64,000 bases of DNA from Actinomycetota bacterium (GCA_026393115.1 JAPLAU010000014.1:1-64000); one strand, 5' to 3'. Counted from the stretch's first letter, positions 27,180-39,457 are shown. Notes: generated by a model not told the origin, from the sequence alone. Translations and numbers: made by a program.

Positions 27180-28047
27180 TCGATCCGTGGAAAAGGCGCA
27201 TCGCCTTCACGTCGGCGTCACCTCTGTCAACGCGTGATTTCAGCGCATAAGCCTCACGCAAGAACCACGCGCCTAAGACGACCGCCGCTACGCCATACAC
27301 CCAGCCTGTTCCGGCCACGGGGATGAGCAGCAGGGACGCAGCGACCATGGCCCAGGAGTAGATCAGGATCTGTCGTACCACCGTTGACACATCGGCCACG
27401 ACCGGCAACATCGGAACGCCGGCGGCGGCGTAGTCGTCGACGTACCGCAATGCAAGCGGCCAGTAATGCGGTGGGGTCCACAGGAAGACGATGAGGAACA
27501 GAACGGCAGGCGCCCAACTCAACGACCCCGTCACTGCCGCCCAGCCGATCAGCACCGGGAAACAGCCGGCAGCTCCACCCCAGACGATGTTCTGCGGTGT
27601 GCGGCGCTTGAGCATCAGTGTGTAGACGATGACGTAGAACAAGATTGCCGCGCCGGCCAGAATGCCGGAGAGCGGATTGACCGCCACCCACAGCAGCGCC
27701 ACCGACAACACCGAAAGGAACAGTCCCCAGATCAGTGCGACCAAGGGCGTGATCTCGCCCGTGACAAGGGGACGTCGTCCGGTGCGTTGCATGAGGACGT
27801 CGATGTCTCGATCGATGAATTGATTGAGAGTGTTGGCGCCCCCTGCCGCCAGTGCGCCACCGGCGAGGGTGATGAGCACCGTGTTCAGTGGGGGCAGGCC
27901 ACCAGCGGCTAAAAACATCGTGGGCAGCGTGGTGACCAGAAGCAGTTCGATGATGCGGGGTTTGGTGAGGGCGACAAGTGCTCGAGCAGTGCCCATCACG
28001 CTGCTGCCAGCGGAATGGGTGCCTGTGCCCGGGTCGACTGCGGTCAC
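27124..28047 (-). CDS. ctaB: Protoheme IX farnesyltransferase (heme O synthase)
   Basis: CtaB farnesylates heme B to heme O, the substrate of CtaA. The UbiA-family protein has the prenyl-diphosphate motif [18 protein letters not shown] (N-x3-D-x3-D) and a second [13 protein letters not shown] loop, with about nine membrane helices. I start it at GTG 28047 (GAGAGGGG upstream), giving 307 aa, the usual length; the ATG at 28110 would add a non-hydrophobic stretch with no similarity. It is divergent from tkt, as in many actinobacteria. Confidence 0.94.
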   Translation of the reverse strand: MTAVDPGTGTHSAGSSVMGTARALVALTKPRIIELLLVTTLPTMFLAAGGLPPLNTVLITLAGGALAAGGANTLNQFIDRDIDVLMQRTGRRPLVTGEITPLVALIWGLFLSVLSVALLWVAVNPLSGILAGAAILFYVIVYTLMLKRRTPQNIVWGGAAGCFPVLIGWAAVTGSLSWAPAVLFLIVFLWTPPHYWPLALRYVDDYAAAGVPMLPVVADVSTVVRQILIYSWAMVAASLLLIPVAGTGWVYGVAAVVLGAWFLREAYALKSRVDRGDADVKAMRLFHGSITYLSLLFLAVAVDPFLF

Positions 28048-28170
28048 GCGCGCCCCTCTCGGGTTCCAACGAACTGAGGAGGTCGCCTCAGAACGAGCGG
28101 GATACAACATACAGCGTCACCGCTTCGAGAACTCTACCCTCAGACCGCCCCGCGCGGTCACCGGGATCGC

Positions 28171-28176
28171 TAGGGT
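28171..28176 (+). promoter_or_regulatory. Probable -10 hexamer for the tkt operon
   Basis: TAGGGT followed by about 35 nt to the tkt GTG, with AGGTGAGGG as the ribosome site, indicates a short leadered transcript here. It lies in the 164-bp ctaB/tkt divergent gap. Confidence 0.4.
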
Positions 28177-28211
28177 AATCACGTTGCTTCCGACCACAGG
28201 TGAGGGCTGAC

Positions 28212-30290
28212 GTGAGCGAAATTGTGTGGACCGAACTCGACCAACGCGCCGTCGACACCGCTCGGGTGCTGGCCGCCGACGCGGTGCAGAAGGCCGGGCA
28301 CGGACACCCTGGAACAGCGATGGCACTTGCTCCCGCCGCCTACCTGATTTTCCAGCGTTTTCTGCGGCATGACCCGGCCGATCCGTCGTGGCTGGGCCGC
28401 GATCGCTTCGTCTTGTCGTGCGGGCATTCGAGCCTGACCCTGTACATCCAACTGTTCTTCAGTGGTTACGGCCTCGAACTCAGTAATCTTGAGCAGTTCC
28501 GTAAAGCCGATTCGCTCACCCCAGGACACCCGGAATTCGGACACACTCGCGGCGTTGAGACCACGACCGGCCCACTTGGTCAGGGACTGTCGACGGCAGT
28601 CGGGATGGCGATGGGACAACGGTACGAGCGCGGCATGCTCGATCCCGATGCCGCACCCGACACGAGCCCCTTCGACCACCATGTGTGGGTTATCTGCTCC
28701 GATGGCGATCTTGAGGAAGGCGTGAGCAGCGAGGCGTGCTCACTGGCGGGCACCCAGCAATTGGGCAATCTGACGCTGGTCTGGGACGACAACCACATTT
28801 CCATCGAAGACGACACCGCCATCGCCTTCGGTGAAGACACGTGCGCACGGTTTGAGTCGTACGGCTGGCACGTGCAGCACGTCGCACTCGCAGCCAACGG
28901 CGCCGTTGATGTTCAGGCGCTCGCCGCCGCCCTCGATAGTGCGCGCGCCGAAACCGAGCGGCCCTCGTTCATCCAGTTGCACACCATCATCGGATGGCCG
29001 GCACCACATCTTCAGAACACTTACAAAGCGCACGGATCGGCGCTCGGCGAGGCGGAAGTGGCTGCGGTCAAGACCGAACTCGGGTTCGACCCCAACGCAT
29101 CTTTCGCGGTCGATCCGGAGGTGTTGGCACACGCCCGGCAAGTGCAAGCACGCGGAAGTGCACTTCGCGCGCAATGGAACAACTCCTTCCAGGCATGGCA
29201 GATCGCTCAGCCCGAGCGCGCGGCGCTCTTGGCCCGCATCCAATCCAAGCAATTGCCCGCCATCGAGTTGCCCGAATTCGAGGCCGGAACCTCGGTTGCC
29301 ACTCGCAAGGCATCGCATTCGGTAATCCAGTCACTCGCCGCCGCAATGCCCGAATTCGTGGGCGGTTCGGCTGATCTGGCCGAAAGCAACCTGACCTCGA
29401 TCGAGGGTGGCGGATCATTCCTTCCTTCAAGTATCACCTTGAAGAGCGACTCCCCCTTTGCAGGCGGGGGCAGTCCGTATGGGCGCATTTTGCATTTTGG
29501 AATCCGCGAGCATGCGATGGGTTCCATCCTCAATGGAATGGCGCTCTCGGGGTTGCTGAAGCCGTTTGGCGGCACGTTCTTTGTGTTCAGCGATTACATG
29601 CGCGGAGCGGTGCGGCTCGCGGCACTCATGCAGACCGCGGTCACCTACGTGTGGACACACGACTCAATCGGCCTCGGCGAAGACGGGCCGACCCACCAGC
29701 CCGTCGAACACCTGTGGTCGTACCGTGCGATTCCTGGGTTGGCCATCGTTCGACCCTGCGATGCCAACGAGACCGCTGTCGGGTGGGCCACGGCACTGCG
29801 ACACCACGCTCCGGCCGCCCTCGTACTCAGCCGTCAAGGACTTCCTGTGCTCGACCGCACTTCTCTGGCCTCAGCAGAGGGTGTCGAACGCGGCGCCTAC
29901 GTGCTGGCCGACGCACCGTCGGGCACGCCGGATGTGCTCCTCATTGCGACGGGTTCCGAGGTGTCACTCGCGCTCGCGGCGCGCGACCTACTGGCCGCTG
30001 ATGGCGTCGCTGCCCGCGTGATTTCAATGCCATGCATCGAGTGGTTTGAGGCGCAGGATGCCGCATATCGCGAGAGCGTGCTCCCCCCTAGTGTTTCGGC
30101 TCGTGTGTCAGTGGAAGCGGGCATCGCCCAAGGTTGGTGGAAGTACGTCGGTAGTCAGGGTCGCTGTATCAGTTTGGAACACTTTGGTGAGAGCGCCGAT
30201 CCGACGCACATGTTCACCAAGTTCGGTTTTACTCCCGAGGCGGTCGCCGACGCGGCGCGCGCTTCACTCGCAGACGTTCGGGCTTCATAG
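28212..30290 (+). CDS. tkt: Transketolase
   Basis: Transketolase moves two-carbon units between pentose and hexose phosphates using thiamine diphosphate. The protein (692 aa from GTG 28212) has [15 protein letters not shown] near the start, the ThDP motif GDGDLEEG...[15 protein letters not shown], and [16 protein letters not shown] in the pyrimidine-binding domain. The GTG at 28200 would add four residues but lies inside the ribosome site. It heads a five-gene pentose phosphate operon with 23 bp before tal. Confidence 0.96.
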   Translation: MSEIVWTELDQRAVDTARVLAADAVQKAGHGHPGTAMALAPAAYLIFQRFLRHDPADPSWLGRDRFVLSCGHSSLTLYIQLFFSGYGLELSNLEQFRKADSLTPGHPEFGHTRGVETTTGPLGQGLSTAVGMAMGQRYERGMLDPDAAPDTSPFDHHVWVICSDGDLEEGVSSEACSLAGTQQLGNLTLVWDDNHISIEDDTAIAFGEDTCARFESYGWHVQHVALAANGAVDVQALAAALDSARAETERPSFIQLHTIIGWPAPHLQNTYKAHGSALGEAEVAAVKTELGFDPNASFAVDPEVLAHARQVQARGSALRAQWNNSFQAWQIAQPERAALLARIQSKQLPAIELPEFEAGTSVATRKASHSVIQSLAAAMPEFVGGSADLAESNLTSIEGGGSFLPSSITLKSDSPFAGGGSPYGRILHFGIREHAMGSILNGMALSGLLKPFGGTFFVFSDYMRGAVRLAALMQTAVTYVWTHDSIGLGEDGPTHQPVEHLWSYRAIPGLAIVRPCDANETAVGWATALRHHAPAALVLSRQGLPVLDRTSLASAEGVERGAYVLADAPSGTPDVLLIATGSEVSLALAARDLLAADGVAARVISMPCIEWFEAQDAAYRESVLPPSVSARVSVEAGIAQGWWKYVGSQGRCISLEHFGESADPTHMFTKFGFTPEAVADAARASLADVRAS

Positions 30291-30313
30291 CCCCTCAGTA
30301 GAAAAGGCCCTCC

Positions 30314-31426
30314 ATGACTAACGTTCTGGCTCAACTCACCGATCTCGGTGTGTCGATTTGGCTCGATGATCTCGACCGAGAGCGCATCGAGTCCGGTGGC
30401 CTTGCAGCACTGCTCGCCTCACGCGACATTCTTGGAGTTACGACCAATCCGTCGATTTTCGATAAAGCCATCAGTTCTGGCGCGGCCGCCTATGCCGAGC
30501 AGGTCGCAGATCTTCGGGTGCGCGGGGTCGACGTCGGCGAGGCAGTGAGGGCCATCACCACACACGATGTCCGCGCTGCATGCGATGTGTTGCGCCCGGT
30601 GCACGATCTTCGGGGACTTGGCGACGGCCGTGTGTCGATCGAAGTCGATCCGCGACTCGCTCGAGACACGGAAAAGACGATCGCTGAGGCGCGCGGATTG
30701 TGGTGGATGGTCGACCGACCCAATCTCTACATCAAGATTCCGGGAACGGTTGAAGGCTTGCCCGCCGTCACCACCGCGCTGAGTGAAGGCATCGGCGTCA
30801 ACGTGACTCTGATCTTCTCGGTCGATCGCTATCGCGAAGTCATGGCTGCGTGGATGGGCGGCCTAGAAGCCGCACTTGCCGCTGGTCGGGATATCTCCGG
30901 TGTCGCCTCGGTCGCCTCGTTCTTCATCAGCCGTGTCGACTCCGAAGTTGATCGCAGACTTGATGAACTCCGATCGCCCGAAGCCGACGCGCTTCGCGGT
31001 CAGGCAGCCATCGCCAATGCGTGTTTGGCGTGGGGTGCCTACGAAGAAGTAATGGCCTCTGATCGTTGGGCGGCTCTGCGGCAGGCCGGCGCTCAGCCCC
31101 AGCGCCCGCTCTGGGCATCAACGGGCGTCAAGGACAAGGCGTACGACGACACGCGATACGTCATCGACCTCGCCGCACCCGGATGCGTCAACACGATGCC
31201 GGAGGCGACTCTGGAGGCGGTCTTTGACCACGGCGTCTTCAAGGGTGACACGGTCACGGGTACAGCCGCGCAGGCCGCCACCGTCTGGGAAGGTCTGGAA
31301 GCGCTGGGCATCAAGGAAGACGATGTGGTCACCGTTCTCGAAGATGAAGGTGTTCAGAAATTCAACGAGGCGTGGGAGGAACTACTCGCGAGCCTGAGTA
31401 AATCTCTGGCGGGCGGTGGCGCGTGA
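30314..31426 (+). CDS. tal: Transaldolase
   Basis: Transaldolase transfers dihydroxyacetone units between sedoheptulose 7-phosphate and glyceraldehyde 3-phosphate. The 370-aa length and sequence fit the long actinobacterial type: GVTTNPSIFDKAI, ANVTLIFS-like IGVNVTLIFSVDRY, the Schiff-base Lys in NLYIKIPGT, and SVASFFISRVDSEVD. The ATG follows AAGG. The stop overlaps zwf (GTGA). Confidence 0.95.
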   Translation: MTNVLAQLTDLGVSIWLDDLDRERIESGGLAALLASRDILGVTTNPSIFDKAISSGAAAYAEQVADLRVRGVDVGEAVRAITTHDVRAACDVLRPVHDLRGLGDGRVSIEVDPRLARDTEKTIAEARGLWWMVDRPNLYIKIPGTVEGLPAVTTALSEGIGVNVTLIFSVDRYREVMAAWMGGLEAALAAGRDISGVASVASFFISRVDSEVDRRLDELRSPEADALRGQAAIANACLAWGAYEEVMASDRWAALRQAGAQPQRPLWASTGVKDKAYDDTRYVIDLAAPGCVNTMPEATLEAVFDHGVFKGDTVTGTAAQAATVWEGLEALGIKEDDVVTVLEDEGVQKFNEAWEELLASLSKSLAGGGA

Positions 31427-32949
31427 CCTTGGCGGCCAATCCGCTCCGCGATGCGCGCGATCGGCGTCTACCCCGCATCGCGGGACCATGTGGACTTGTT
31501 GTCTTCGGCGTCACGGGAGATCTCGCTCGCAAGAAGATCATGCCGGCGATCTACGACCTGGCCAATCGCGGACTCTTGCCACCGAGCTTCGCACTCGTCG
31601 GATTTGCCCGTCGAGAATGGGCCGACCAAGACTTCACCCAGATTGTTCACGATGCAGTGCGCGAGCATGCACGCACGGAGTTTCGCGAAGACGTGTGGAC
31701 TCAATTAGCTGAGGGAATTCGCTTCGTCATGGGCGATTTCGACGATGACAACGCTTTCGACGAATTGGCGAGCACACTTGGCCAACTTGATGCGGTGCGC
31801 GGAACCCGCGGCAACCATGCGTTTTACCTCTCGATCCCACCACGGTTCTTTGGCACCGTGGTGCAGCAACTGAGCCGATGCGGTCTGGCAACGCCAGAGG
31901 GCGAAGCGTGGCGACGGGTAGTCATCGAAAAACCTTTCGGACACGATCTGGAAAGTGCCGAAGCACTGAACTCAGTCGTTGATGTGGTGTTCCCGCCGGA
32001 AGCCGTCTTTCGCATCGATCACTACTTAGGCAAAGAAACAGTGCAGAACCTGTTGGCGATCCGTTTTGCCAACAATTTGTACGAGCCGATCTGGAATTCG
32101 AACTACGTCGACCATGTGCAGATCACGATGGCTGAAGACATCGGTATCGGCAGCCGTGCTGGCTACTACGACGGAATTGGCGCAGCACGCGACGTCATGC
32201 AAAACCACCTCTTGCAGTTGCTGGCGCTCACTGCAATGGAAGAACCTGTCTCCTTCGATGCCGAGTCCGTGCGCCGTGAGAAAGAGAAAGTCCTCTCGGC
32301 AGTGTCACTGCCCCGGCGTCTCGAGCTGCATTCTGCACGTGGTCAGTACGCCGAGGGGTGGCAAGGCGGTGTACCGGTGAAAGGGTATTTGCAGGAGGAC
32401 GGTGTTCCCAACGATTCACGCACCGAGACCTATGCGGCACTGCGCGTTGATATCAATACCCGACGGTGGGCGGGTGTTCCCTTCTACTTGCGTACTGGCA
32501 AGCGACTTGGTCGACGTGTCACCGAAGTGGCGGTCGTGTTCAAGAAGGCTCCACACCAGCCTTTCTCTCAGTCTGCAACTGAGGAACTCTCGAACAACGC
32601 GGTGGTCTTTCGCGTGCAGCCCGATGAAGGCATGACTGTTCGATTTGGTTCGAAAGTGCCCGGCACCGCGCTTGAACTTCGCGACGTCACCATGGATTTC
32701 CAATACGGCGATTCATTTAGCGAGGCGAGTCCCGAGGCGTACGAACGATTGATTCTTGATGTGCTACTCGGCGATCCGCCGCTGTTCCCTCGGTACCCAG
32801 AAGTTGAGATGGGCTGGCGCATTCTCGACCCGGTTCTCGACTATTGGGCCGAGCATGGTCGACCTGAGCAGTACGCAAGCGGTGGCTGGGGTCCCCAGTC
32901 CGCGTACGAGATGCTTGCCCGTGACGGACGATCCTGGCGGCGACCATGA
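31423..32949 (+). CDS. zwf: Glucose-6-phosphate 1-dehydrogenase
   Basis: Zwf oxidises glucose 6-phosphate to 6-phosphogluconolactone, making NADPH. The 508-aa protein has the nucleotide-binding GVTGDLARKKIMPAIYDL, the substrate motif RIDHYLGKETVQN with catalytic His, and FYLRTGKRL. GTG start overlapping tal by 4 nt. OpcA, the next gene, is a known partner needed for full activity in actinobacteria and cyanobacteria. Confidence 0.97.
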   Translation: MTLAANPLRDARDRRLPRIAGPCGLVVFGVTGDLARKKIMPAIYDLANRGLLPPSFALVGFARREWADQDFTQIVHDAVREHARTEFREDVWTQLAEGIRFVMGDFDDDNAFDELASTLGQLDAVRGTRGNHAFYLSIPPRFFGTVVQQLSRCGLATPEGEAWRRVVIEKPFGHDLESAEALNSVVDVVFPPEAVFRIDHYLGKETVQNLLAIRFANNLYEPIWNSNYVDHVQITMAEDIGIGSRAGYYDGIGAARDVMQNHLLQLLALTAMEEPVSFDAESVRREKEKVLSAVSLPRRLELHSARGQYAEGWQGGVPVKGYLQEDGVPNDSRTETYAALRVDINTRRWAGVPFYLRTGKRLGRRVTEVAVVFKKAPHQPFSQSATEELSNNAVVFRVQPDEGMTVRFGSKVPGTALELRDVTMDFQYGDSFSEASPEAYERLILDVLLGDPPLFPRYPEVEMGWRILDPVLDYWAEHGRPEQYASGGWGPQSAYEMLARDGRSWRRP

Positions 32950-33926
32950 TTCGACTCGAAGACACCAACGGCAACGTGGTGGCCGCGGCGATTGCGAGTG
33001 AGCGCTCCCGGATGGGTTCCAGTGCCACTGGCATGGTGCTCACCTTGCTCGTCATGGCCTCAGAAGAAACCCAGGCCGATGCCGTACTGGCTGCCAGTCA
33101 GGCCGCGCGCGAACACCCGATGCGCATCCTGGTGTTTATTCCGCGCAAGGAGCGGGGCCCCGCACGCCTTGATGCAGAGATCAGTGTGGGCGGCGATCAG
33201 GGGCCCGGTGAACTCGCGATTTTGCGACTGCGTGGCGCCCTTGCCGCACACGCCGGTTCGGTGGCGATTCCACTTCTCCTTCCCGATACGCCCGTCGTGG
33301 CGTGGTGGCCCGGACAGGCTCCCGACGATCTTGCCGACGACCCCATCGGCCGCCATGCAATTCGTCGCATCACCGACGCCAGTACCGTCAGCCGTTCGCT
33401 CCACGTGCTCGACATCCGACGGTCAAACTACGCACCGGGCGACACCGACTTGGCGTGGACGCGCGTCACGCCATGGCGTTCCATGCTCGCCGCCGCTCTC
33501 GACCAGCCGACAGCGCCGATCACGGGCATCGAGGTGACGTGTGAGCGGTCAAACCCCTCCGGGCCGCTGCTGGCGTCGTGGCTGCACTTGAAACTCGGCA
33601 GTCCGGTGACGCTCAAAACTTCGCGTGCCCCGGGAATCAGCACTGTTGAACTCACCACGACAAACGGCTCGATCTCGCTGACCCGTCCCGACGGCCACAA
33701 GGCCACCCTGAGTATCACCGGCCATGCACCGGCCACGGTGGCCCTTTCGCGACGCGATCTCACTGAGTTGTTGGTGGAGGAACTACGCCGACTCGATCCC
33801 GATGAGGTGTATTCAGAGGCGTTGCTCGGACTGCCGCACCTGCTTGAGCACGTTGACTCAGCGGCCGCCAAGAGGGCCGTGCGCACGTCAGCGGGCACCA
33901 CATCCACAAGAAAGGCGCGCCCATGA
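32946..33926 (+). CDS. opcA: Glucose-6-phosphate dehydrogenase assembly protein OpcA
   Basis: The 326-aa protein carries the OpcA conserved blocks PLLLPDTPVVAWWPGQAPDDLADDPIG and RRITDA, with a C-terminal LDPDEVYSEALLGLPHL. OpcA binds and activates glucose-6-phosphate dehydrogenase, affecting redox control. It overlaps zwf by ATGA and pgl by ATGA, so the three proteins are coupled in translation. Confidence 0.93.
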   Translation: MIRLEDTNGNVVAAAIASERSRMGSSATGMVLTLLVMASEETQADAVLAASQAAREHPMRILVFIPRKERGPARLDAEISVGGDQGPGELAILRLRGALAAHAGSVAIPLLLPDTPVVAWWPGQAPDDLADDPIGRHAIRRITDASTVSRSLHVLDIRRSNYAPGDTDLAWTRVTPWRSMLAAALDQPTAPITGIEVTCERSNPSGPLLASWLHLKLGSPVTLKTSRAPGISTVELTTTNGSISLTRPDGHKATLSITGHAPATVALSRRDLTELLVEELRRLDPDEVYSEALLGLPHLLEHVDSAAAKRAVRTSAGTTSTRKARP

Positions 33927-34663
33927 CCCCCGAGATACTCGTCGCTCCTGATCACGAGAGTCTTGCTGCCGCGGTGGCCGCCCGCGTCATCACCGGGTTG
34001 ATCGATGCGCTGGCGGCTCGCCCCGTCGCCCATCTGTGCCTCACCGGAGGCACCATCGGCACCGACAGTCTTGCGGCGATCACGGCCTCCCCTGCGAGTA
34101 CCGCAGTTGATTGGTCTCGGGTTCATATCTGGTGGAGTGACGAGCGATTTGAGCCCACGGGCGATCCGCTACGCAACGAGACCGGGGCACGAGCCGCACT
34201 GCTTGATCATGTTCCGCTGAATCCCACTCATGTGCATCCGATGCCCGCTCCCGGAGGTTCCTGGGGTGACGACGTCGAGGCGGCCGCAGCCGCGTACGCG
34301 ACAGAGTTGGTTTCAGCGGGCGACGGTGCCGAATCACCCGTTTTTGATCTCCTGCTGCTCGGAGTTGGCCCTGACGGCCATGTCGCATCGCTGTTCCCAG
34401 GTTTCCCGGAAATCGACGCACCGGGCACCGTGTGCGGCGTTAAGGGATCGCCCAAGCCGCCGCCGATTCGTATCTCGTTCACCCTGGCGGCGATCAACAT
34501 CGCTCGTGAGGTGTGGCTGGTCGCATCGGGAGCCGAAAAGGCACATGCCATCGCCGCCGCCATCACTTCAGGCGCTGCTTCACAACTGCCCTCGGGCATG
34601 GTGCACGGAACCGAGCGAACTCTGGCACTACTCGATGTGAGCGCAGCGTCGGAGTTGGCTTAG
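33923..34663 (+). CDS. pgl: 6-phosphogluconolactonase
   Basis: Pgl hydrolyses 6-phosphogluconolactone from Zwf. The 246-aa DevB-type protein has LTGGTIGTDSL near the phosphate site, IWWSDERFEPTGDPLRNE and the catalytic GVGPDGHVASLFPG. It ends the tkt-tal-zwf-opcA-pgl operon. A gnd gene is not in this window. Its stop shares TTAG with convergent rbpA. Confidence 0.94.
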   Translation: MTPEILVAPDHESLAAAVAARVITGLIDALAARPVAHLCLTGGTIGTDSLAAITASPASTAVDWSRVHIWWSDERFEPTGDPLRNETGARAALLDHVPLNPTHVHPMPAPGGSWGDDVEAAAAAYATELVSAGDGAESPVFDLLLLGVGPDGHVASLFPGFPEIDAPGTVCGVKGSPKPPPIRISFTLAAINIAREVWLVASGAEKAHAIAAAITSGAASQLPSGMVHGTERTLALLDVSAASELA

Positions 34664-34998
34664 CGCTTGTCGGCCCGGTGCTTCTCGAGTGCCTCGTTCA
34701 AAATTGCGTCGCCGTCGACGTCGTTGCGGCGTTCCTTGACGTAAGCAAGGTGCGTCTTGTAAGGCTCGATCTTCGGGGGCGGCGGCGGATTTTCGCGGTC
34801 GTTGCTCGCGGGTTGACCACACTTGGGGCAGTCCCACTCTTCGGGAATCTGCGCGTCAGTCGCAAATGACGGCTTCGACTCGTGACCATTGGCGCACCAG
34901 AATGACATGCGGATACGTGGCGCTGCATCACCGCGCTCGGCCTCACCCATCGGCCCAGCTCCGACACGGCTACCCTTGATCGCACTGCCACTTCCCAC
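34660..34998 (-). CDS. rbpA: RNA polymerase-binding protein RbpA
   Basis: RbpA is an actinobacterial factor that binds sigma and core polymerase and stabilises the open promoter complex. The 112-aa protein has the RbpA order: basic N-terminal tail, zinc-binding core with SFWCANGHESKP and WDCPKCGQPA, a basic linker, and the sigma-interaction domain THLAYVKERRNDVDGDAILNEALEKH. GTG start after AGGAGG. It is last in the gap-pgk-tpiA-secG-rbpA direction, 50 bp after secG. Relevance to the leaderless promoters here is plausible but general. Confidence 0.96.
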   Translation of the reverse strand: MGSGSAIKGSRVGAGPMGEAERGDAAPRIRMSFWCANGHESKPSFATDAQIPEEWDCPKCGQPASNDRENPPPPPKIEPYKTHLAYVKERRNDVDGDAILNEALEKHRADKR

Positions 34999-35048
34999 GA
35001 TATTTCCTCCTGCGTTATTGGTGCGGCGGACTGAATTGCCAGAGCGAC

Positions 35049-35294
35049 TTACCGACCAGTGGAGAGAAGCAAACCTAACCCGACAACGCAGGCGGCCCAG
35101 ACCAGGCCAATGCCCAAAGTGATGCGGTCGAGGTTGCGCTCGGCGACACTCGAACCGCCGACGCTGCTACTGACACCTCCACCGAACATGTCTGACAAGC
35201 CACCGCCCTTGCCGCGGTGTAACAGGATCAGCAGAATCAGCAACAGGCTGGTGATGACGAGAATGATCTCGAGCAACATGGTCATGACACTCAT
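35049..35294 (-). CDS. secG: SecG preprotein translocase subunit
   Basis: SecG is the small accessory subunit of the SecYEG channel. The 81-aa protein has two membrane helices (about 5-22 and 57-76) with LLHRGKGGGLSDMFGGG between, the SecG signature. The start ATG 35294 is supported by minus-strand TATTGT ending 6 nt upstream (35301-35306). The frame to 35456 runs into tpiA and is not used. Confidence 0.94.
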   Translation of the reverse strand: MSVMTMLLEIILVITSLLLILLILLHRGKGGGLSDMFGGGVSSSVGGSSVAERNLDRITLGIGLVWAACVVGLGLLLSTGR

Positions 35295-35300
35295 GGTCGA

Positions 35301-35306
35301 ACAATA
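35301..35306 (-). promoter_or_regulatory. Leaderless -10 hexamer for secG
   Basis: Minus-strand TATTGT ends 6 nt before ATG 35294, in the 46-bp gap after tpiA. It would let secG and rbpA be transcribed apart from the glycolytic genes. Confidence 0.5.
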
Positions 35307-35340
35307 CGACAGTCGGAACTGCACACAGAACGTGCGTCCC

Positions 35341-36135
35341 CTATTCGACCGGAATGAGGCGGAAGCGGCAGAGCGCGACAAACTCATCCGGGTCGATACT
35401 GGCGCCACCAACGAGCGCTCCATCGACGTCGGGCATCGCCATAATTCCGGCCACATTGCTGGCCTTCACTGAGCCTCCGTACAGGATTCGCACCGCATCG
35501 GCGAGATCGCCAGAGTACAACTCGGCAAGTCGGGTACGAATCGCTGCGCACACTTCCTGCGCGTCGTCAGGTGTTGCCACTTCACCGGTGCCGATTGCCC
35601 ACACAGGTTCGTAGGCAATCACCATGGTGCGCGCCTGATCGGCGGAGACACCCTCGAGGCCTGCGTTAACTTGTGCGAGCGTGTGCTGCACGTGCTCGCC
35701 TGCCTGTCGCACATCGAGACCTTCGCCCACACACAGAATGGGGATCAGTCCGTGACGCAGGGCTGCCAGCACTTTGGAATGACACACCGCATCGTCGTCA
35801 CCGTTGAACTGGCGACGCTCGCTGTGCCCGACCAGCGCGTAGGTGCACCCGAGCTTCGAGAGCATTGAGCCGCTGATTTCACCCGTATGCGCTCCGGCAT
35901 CATGCTGTGAGAGATCTTGCGCGCCATAAACGAGCTTCAGTCGATCGGCGTCAGTCAGCGTCTGCACTGAGCGAATGTCGGTGAAGGGTGGAATGACTGC
36001 GACTTCGCACGCGTCGAAATCGTCAGAGTTCAGTGCAAACGCCAACTTCTGCACCAGCCACGTTGCCTCAATGTGATTGAGGTTCATCTTCCAGTTGCCC
36101 GCCATCAAGGGGCGGCGGCCGGTGGTGCGACTCAT
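35341..36135 (-). CDS. tpiA: Triosephosphate isomerase
   Basis: TpiA interconverts dihydroxyacetone phosphate and glyceraldehyde 3-phosphate. The 264-aa TIM barrel has the active-site Lys in GNWKMNLN, His in VGHSERRQ, Glu in [11 protein letters not shown], and the phosphate-binding ILYGGSVKA. It overlaps pgk by 4 nt and lies in the gap-pgk-tpiA operon. Confidence 0.97.
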   Translation of the reverse strand: MSRTTGRRPLMAGNWKMNLNHIEATWLVQKLAFALNSDDFDACEVAVIPPFTDIRSVQTLTDADRLKLVYGAQDLSQHDAGAHTGEISGSMLSKLGCTYALVGHSERRQFNGDDDAVCHSKVLAALRHGLIPILCVGEGLDVRQAGEHVQHTLAQVNAGLEGVSADQARTMVIAYEPVWAIGTGEVATPDDAQEVCAAIRTRLAELYSGDLADAVRILYGGSVKASNVAGIMAMPDVDGALVGGASIDPDEFVALCRFRLIPVE

Positions 36136-37339
36136 GATGTCTCCTCAAGTGCAGCAAGGCCGGGCAGTGTCTTACCCTCAAGGAACTCGAGGGACGCTCC
36201 ACCACCGGTTGAAATATGCGAGAAACCTTCGGCCGGCACACCGAGAAGGTGCACCGCAGCTGCTGAGTCTCCCCCACCGACAACCGACATGCCATCGATC
36301 GCTGACACAGCGAGAGCCACCTCGCGAGTGCCCGCGGCGAACGGTGCCTTCTCGAAAACTCCCATCGGCCCATTCCAGACCACCGTGTGTGCATCAGCGA
36401 GTCTGTCGCGGAACAGGGCGATGCTCTCGGGGCCAATGTCGAGTCCGATCAGATCTGCCGGAATGGCGTCGACACGCACGATCTGGGTATCGGCCGTGTC
36501 ACTGATCTCACTGGCCACCACGACATCGACGGGCAGCACCAACTCGACTCCACGAGCAGCTGCCTGCTCAATGAATCCGCGCACCGTGTCGATCTGATCC
36601 GCCTCAAGAAGTGACCGACCAACGCCATGACCCTGCGCCGCGAGGAAGGTGAAGCACATGCCCCCACCGATCAGTAACCGATCGACGCGCGGCAGCAGGT
36701 GAGCGATAACACCCAACTTGTCGCTCACTTTCGATCCGCCCAGAACCACCACGTAGGGACGTTCGGGGTCGTTGAGTACGCGAGTGAACACCGCTGCCTC
36801 TGCACCAACCAAGTCGCCCGGGTAACTCGGCAGAAGTCGGGCGATATCCGACACGCTCGCCTGCTCACGATGCACGACACCGAAGCCATCGCTCACGAAG
36901 GCATCGCCCAGCGACGCCCATTCACCGGCCAAGGCAGCGCGCTCGGCAGCGTCCTTGCTGGTTTCGCGGGCGTCGAAGCGCACGTTTTCAAGCATGACCA
37001 CGTCGCCATCAGACATCGCAGCCACCACAGCGCGGGCAGATGGTCCGCTCACGTCTTCGGCGAGCACCACATCGCGCCCCAGTAACTCGCCGAGTCGGAT
37101 GGCTGCTGGCGCGAGGGAATACGCCGGGTCGGGTTCACCCTTGGGTCGCCCGAGGTGAGCCAGCACCACGACTCGTGCTCCGGCATCGGCTAAACGGCGA
37201 ATGGTTCCGACACTCGCCCGAATGCGGCTGTCGTCGGTGATGACCGGACTCCCGCTCGCATCTGTGGCGAGCGGGACATTGAGGTCACTGCGCACGAGTA
37301 CCGTGCGCCCGGATGCTGCGAGGTCGTCGAGCGACCGCA

Positions 37340-37340
<1 letters not shown>
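36132..37340 (-). CDS. pgk: Phosphoglycerate kinase
   Basis: Pgk makes ATP from 1,3-bisphosphoglycerate. The 402-aa protein has VRSDLNVPL, the substrate-binding [36 protein letters not shown] and the C-terminal [13 protein letters not shown] nucleotide loop. Its ATG overlaps the gap stop by 1 nt and its stop overlaps tpiA by 4 nt. Confidence 0.97.
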
Positions 37341-38425
<1,085 letters not shown>

Positions 38426-38470
38426 TCAGCCTACCGAACAGCGGGGTCTCAGAGCCAGCAGCCCCAGAGC

Positions 38471-39457
38471 CTAAAGGTCGTCGGCGAGCCCATCGGGTGA
38501 CAGGCCGCTCTCAGTATCGGGAATTCCTAGATCAGCGGCCCGCTTATCGGCCATCGCAAGAAGCCGGCGGATCCGGCCAGCGATCGCATCCTTGGTCAGG
38601 GGTGGATCAGCAAGCGCGCCGAGTTCCTCAAGACTGGCCTGCTTGTTATCGAGCCGCAACCGGCCAGCGACCTCGAGGTGGTCGGGAATGTCGTCACCGA
38701 GAATCTCCAGTGCACGCTCAACCCGCGCGCCCGCCGCTACCGCAGCCCGTGCCGACCGGCGCATGTTGGCATCGTCGAAGTTGGCGAGGCGATTGGCCGT
38801 AGCACGCACTTCGCGCCGCATCCGACGCTCTTCCCACGCCAAGACTGATTCGTGTGCGCCCATGCGCGTGAGCATGGCGCTGATGGCGTCTCCATCGCGG
38901 ATGACCACGCGGTCGACTCCGCGCACCTCACGAGCTTTGGACCCTATTCCGAGCCGACGGGCTGAGCCCACGAGCGCGAGGGCCGTCTCTGGCCCTGGGC
39001 AGGTGATTTCAAGTGAACTGGAGCGACCGGGCTCAGTCAGCGAACCGTGTGCGAGGAAGGCACCGCGCCACGCCGCCTCAGCGTCGCAGACCGCTCCGTT
39101 CACCACTGCCGGAGGAAGCCCGCGAACCGGGCGCCCTGTTCCGTCGACAAGCCCGGTCTGGCGCGCGAGTTGATCGGCGCGGTCGAGCACGCGAACGACG
39201 TACCGTGTCCCCTTGCGCACTCCAGAGCCGTGGACGACCGCCAACTCACCGTCTTGGCCGTACACATCGTGCAAATCGCGGCGCAATCTGCGGGCGGTAG
39301 CACCCGAGTCGAGTTCAACTTCGATCACAATGCGGCCCGCGACGACGTGCAGTCCGCCCGCGAAACGAAGCAGCGCCGACACCTCCGCCTTACGACAGCA
39401 GGTCTTCGTGACGGTCAGATGTGAGAGTTCGTCCTTCACCGACGACGTCATTGCCAT
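38471..39457 (-). CDS. whiA: WhiA DNA-binding protein
   Basis: WhiA has a degenerate LAGLIDADG-homing-endonuclease domain and a C-terminal helix-turn-helix; in Streptomyces it controls sporulation and division genes, and in other bacteria chromosome or division functions. The 328-aa protein starts [33 protein letters not shown] and ends with [29 protein letters not shown]. It overlaps yvcK by 10 nt. Presence here does not imply sporulation; the rapZ-yvcK-whiA trio is general in Gram-positives. Confidence 0.95.
   Translation of the reverse strand: MAMTSSVKDELSHLTVTKTCCRKAEVSALLRFAGGLHVVAGRIVIEVELDSGATARRLRRDLHDVYGQDGELAVVHGSGVRKGTRYVVRVLDRADQLARQTGLVDGTGRPVRGLPPAVVNGAVCDAEAAWRGAFLAHGSLTEPGRSSSLEITCPGPETALALVGSARRLGIGSKAREVRGVDRVVIRDGDAISAMLTRMGAHESVLAWEERRMRREVRATANRLANFDDANMRRSARAAVAAGARVERALEILGDDIPDHLEVAGRLRLDNKQASLEELGALADPPLTKDAIAGRIRRLLAMADKRAADLGIPDTESGLSPDGLADDL

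Noticed and set aside
28048-28110. N-terminal extension of CtaB from ATG 28110
   Set aside because: Adds 21 unconserved residues; GTG 28047 has a ribosome site and gives normal length.
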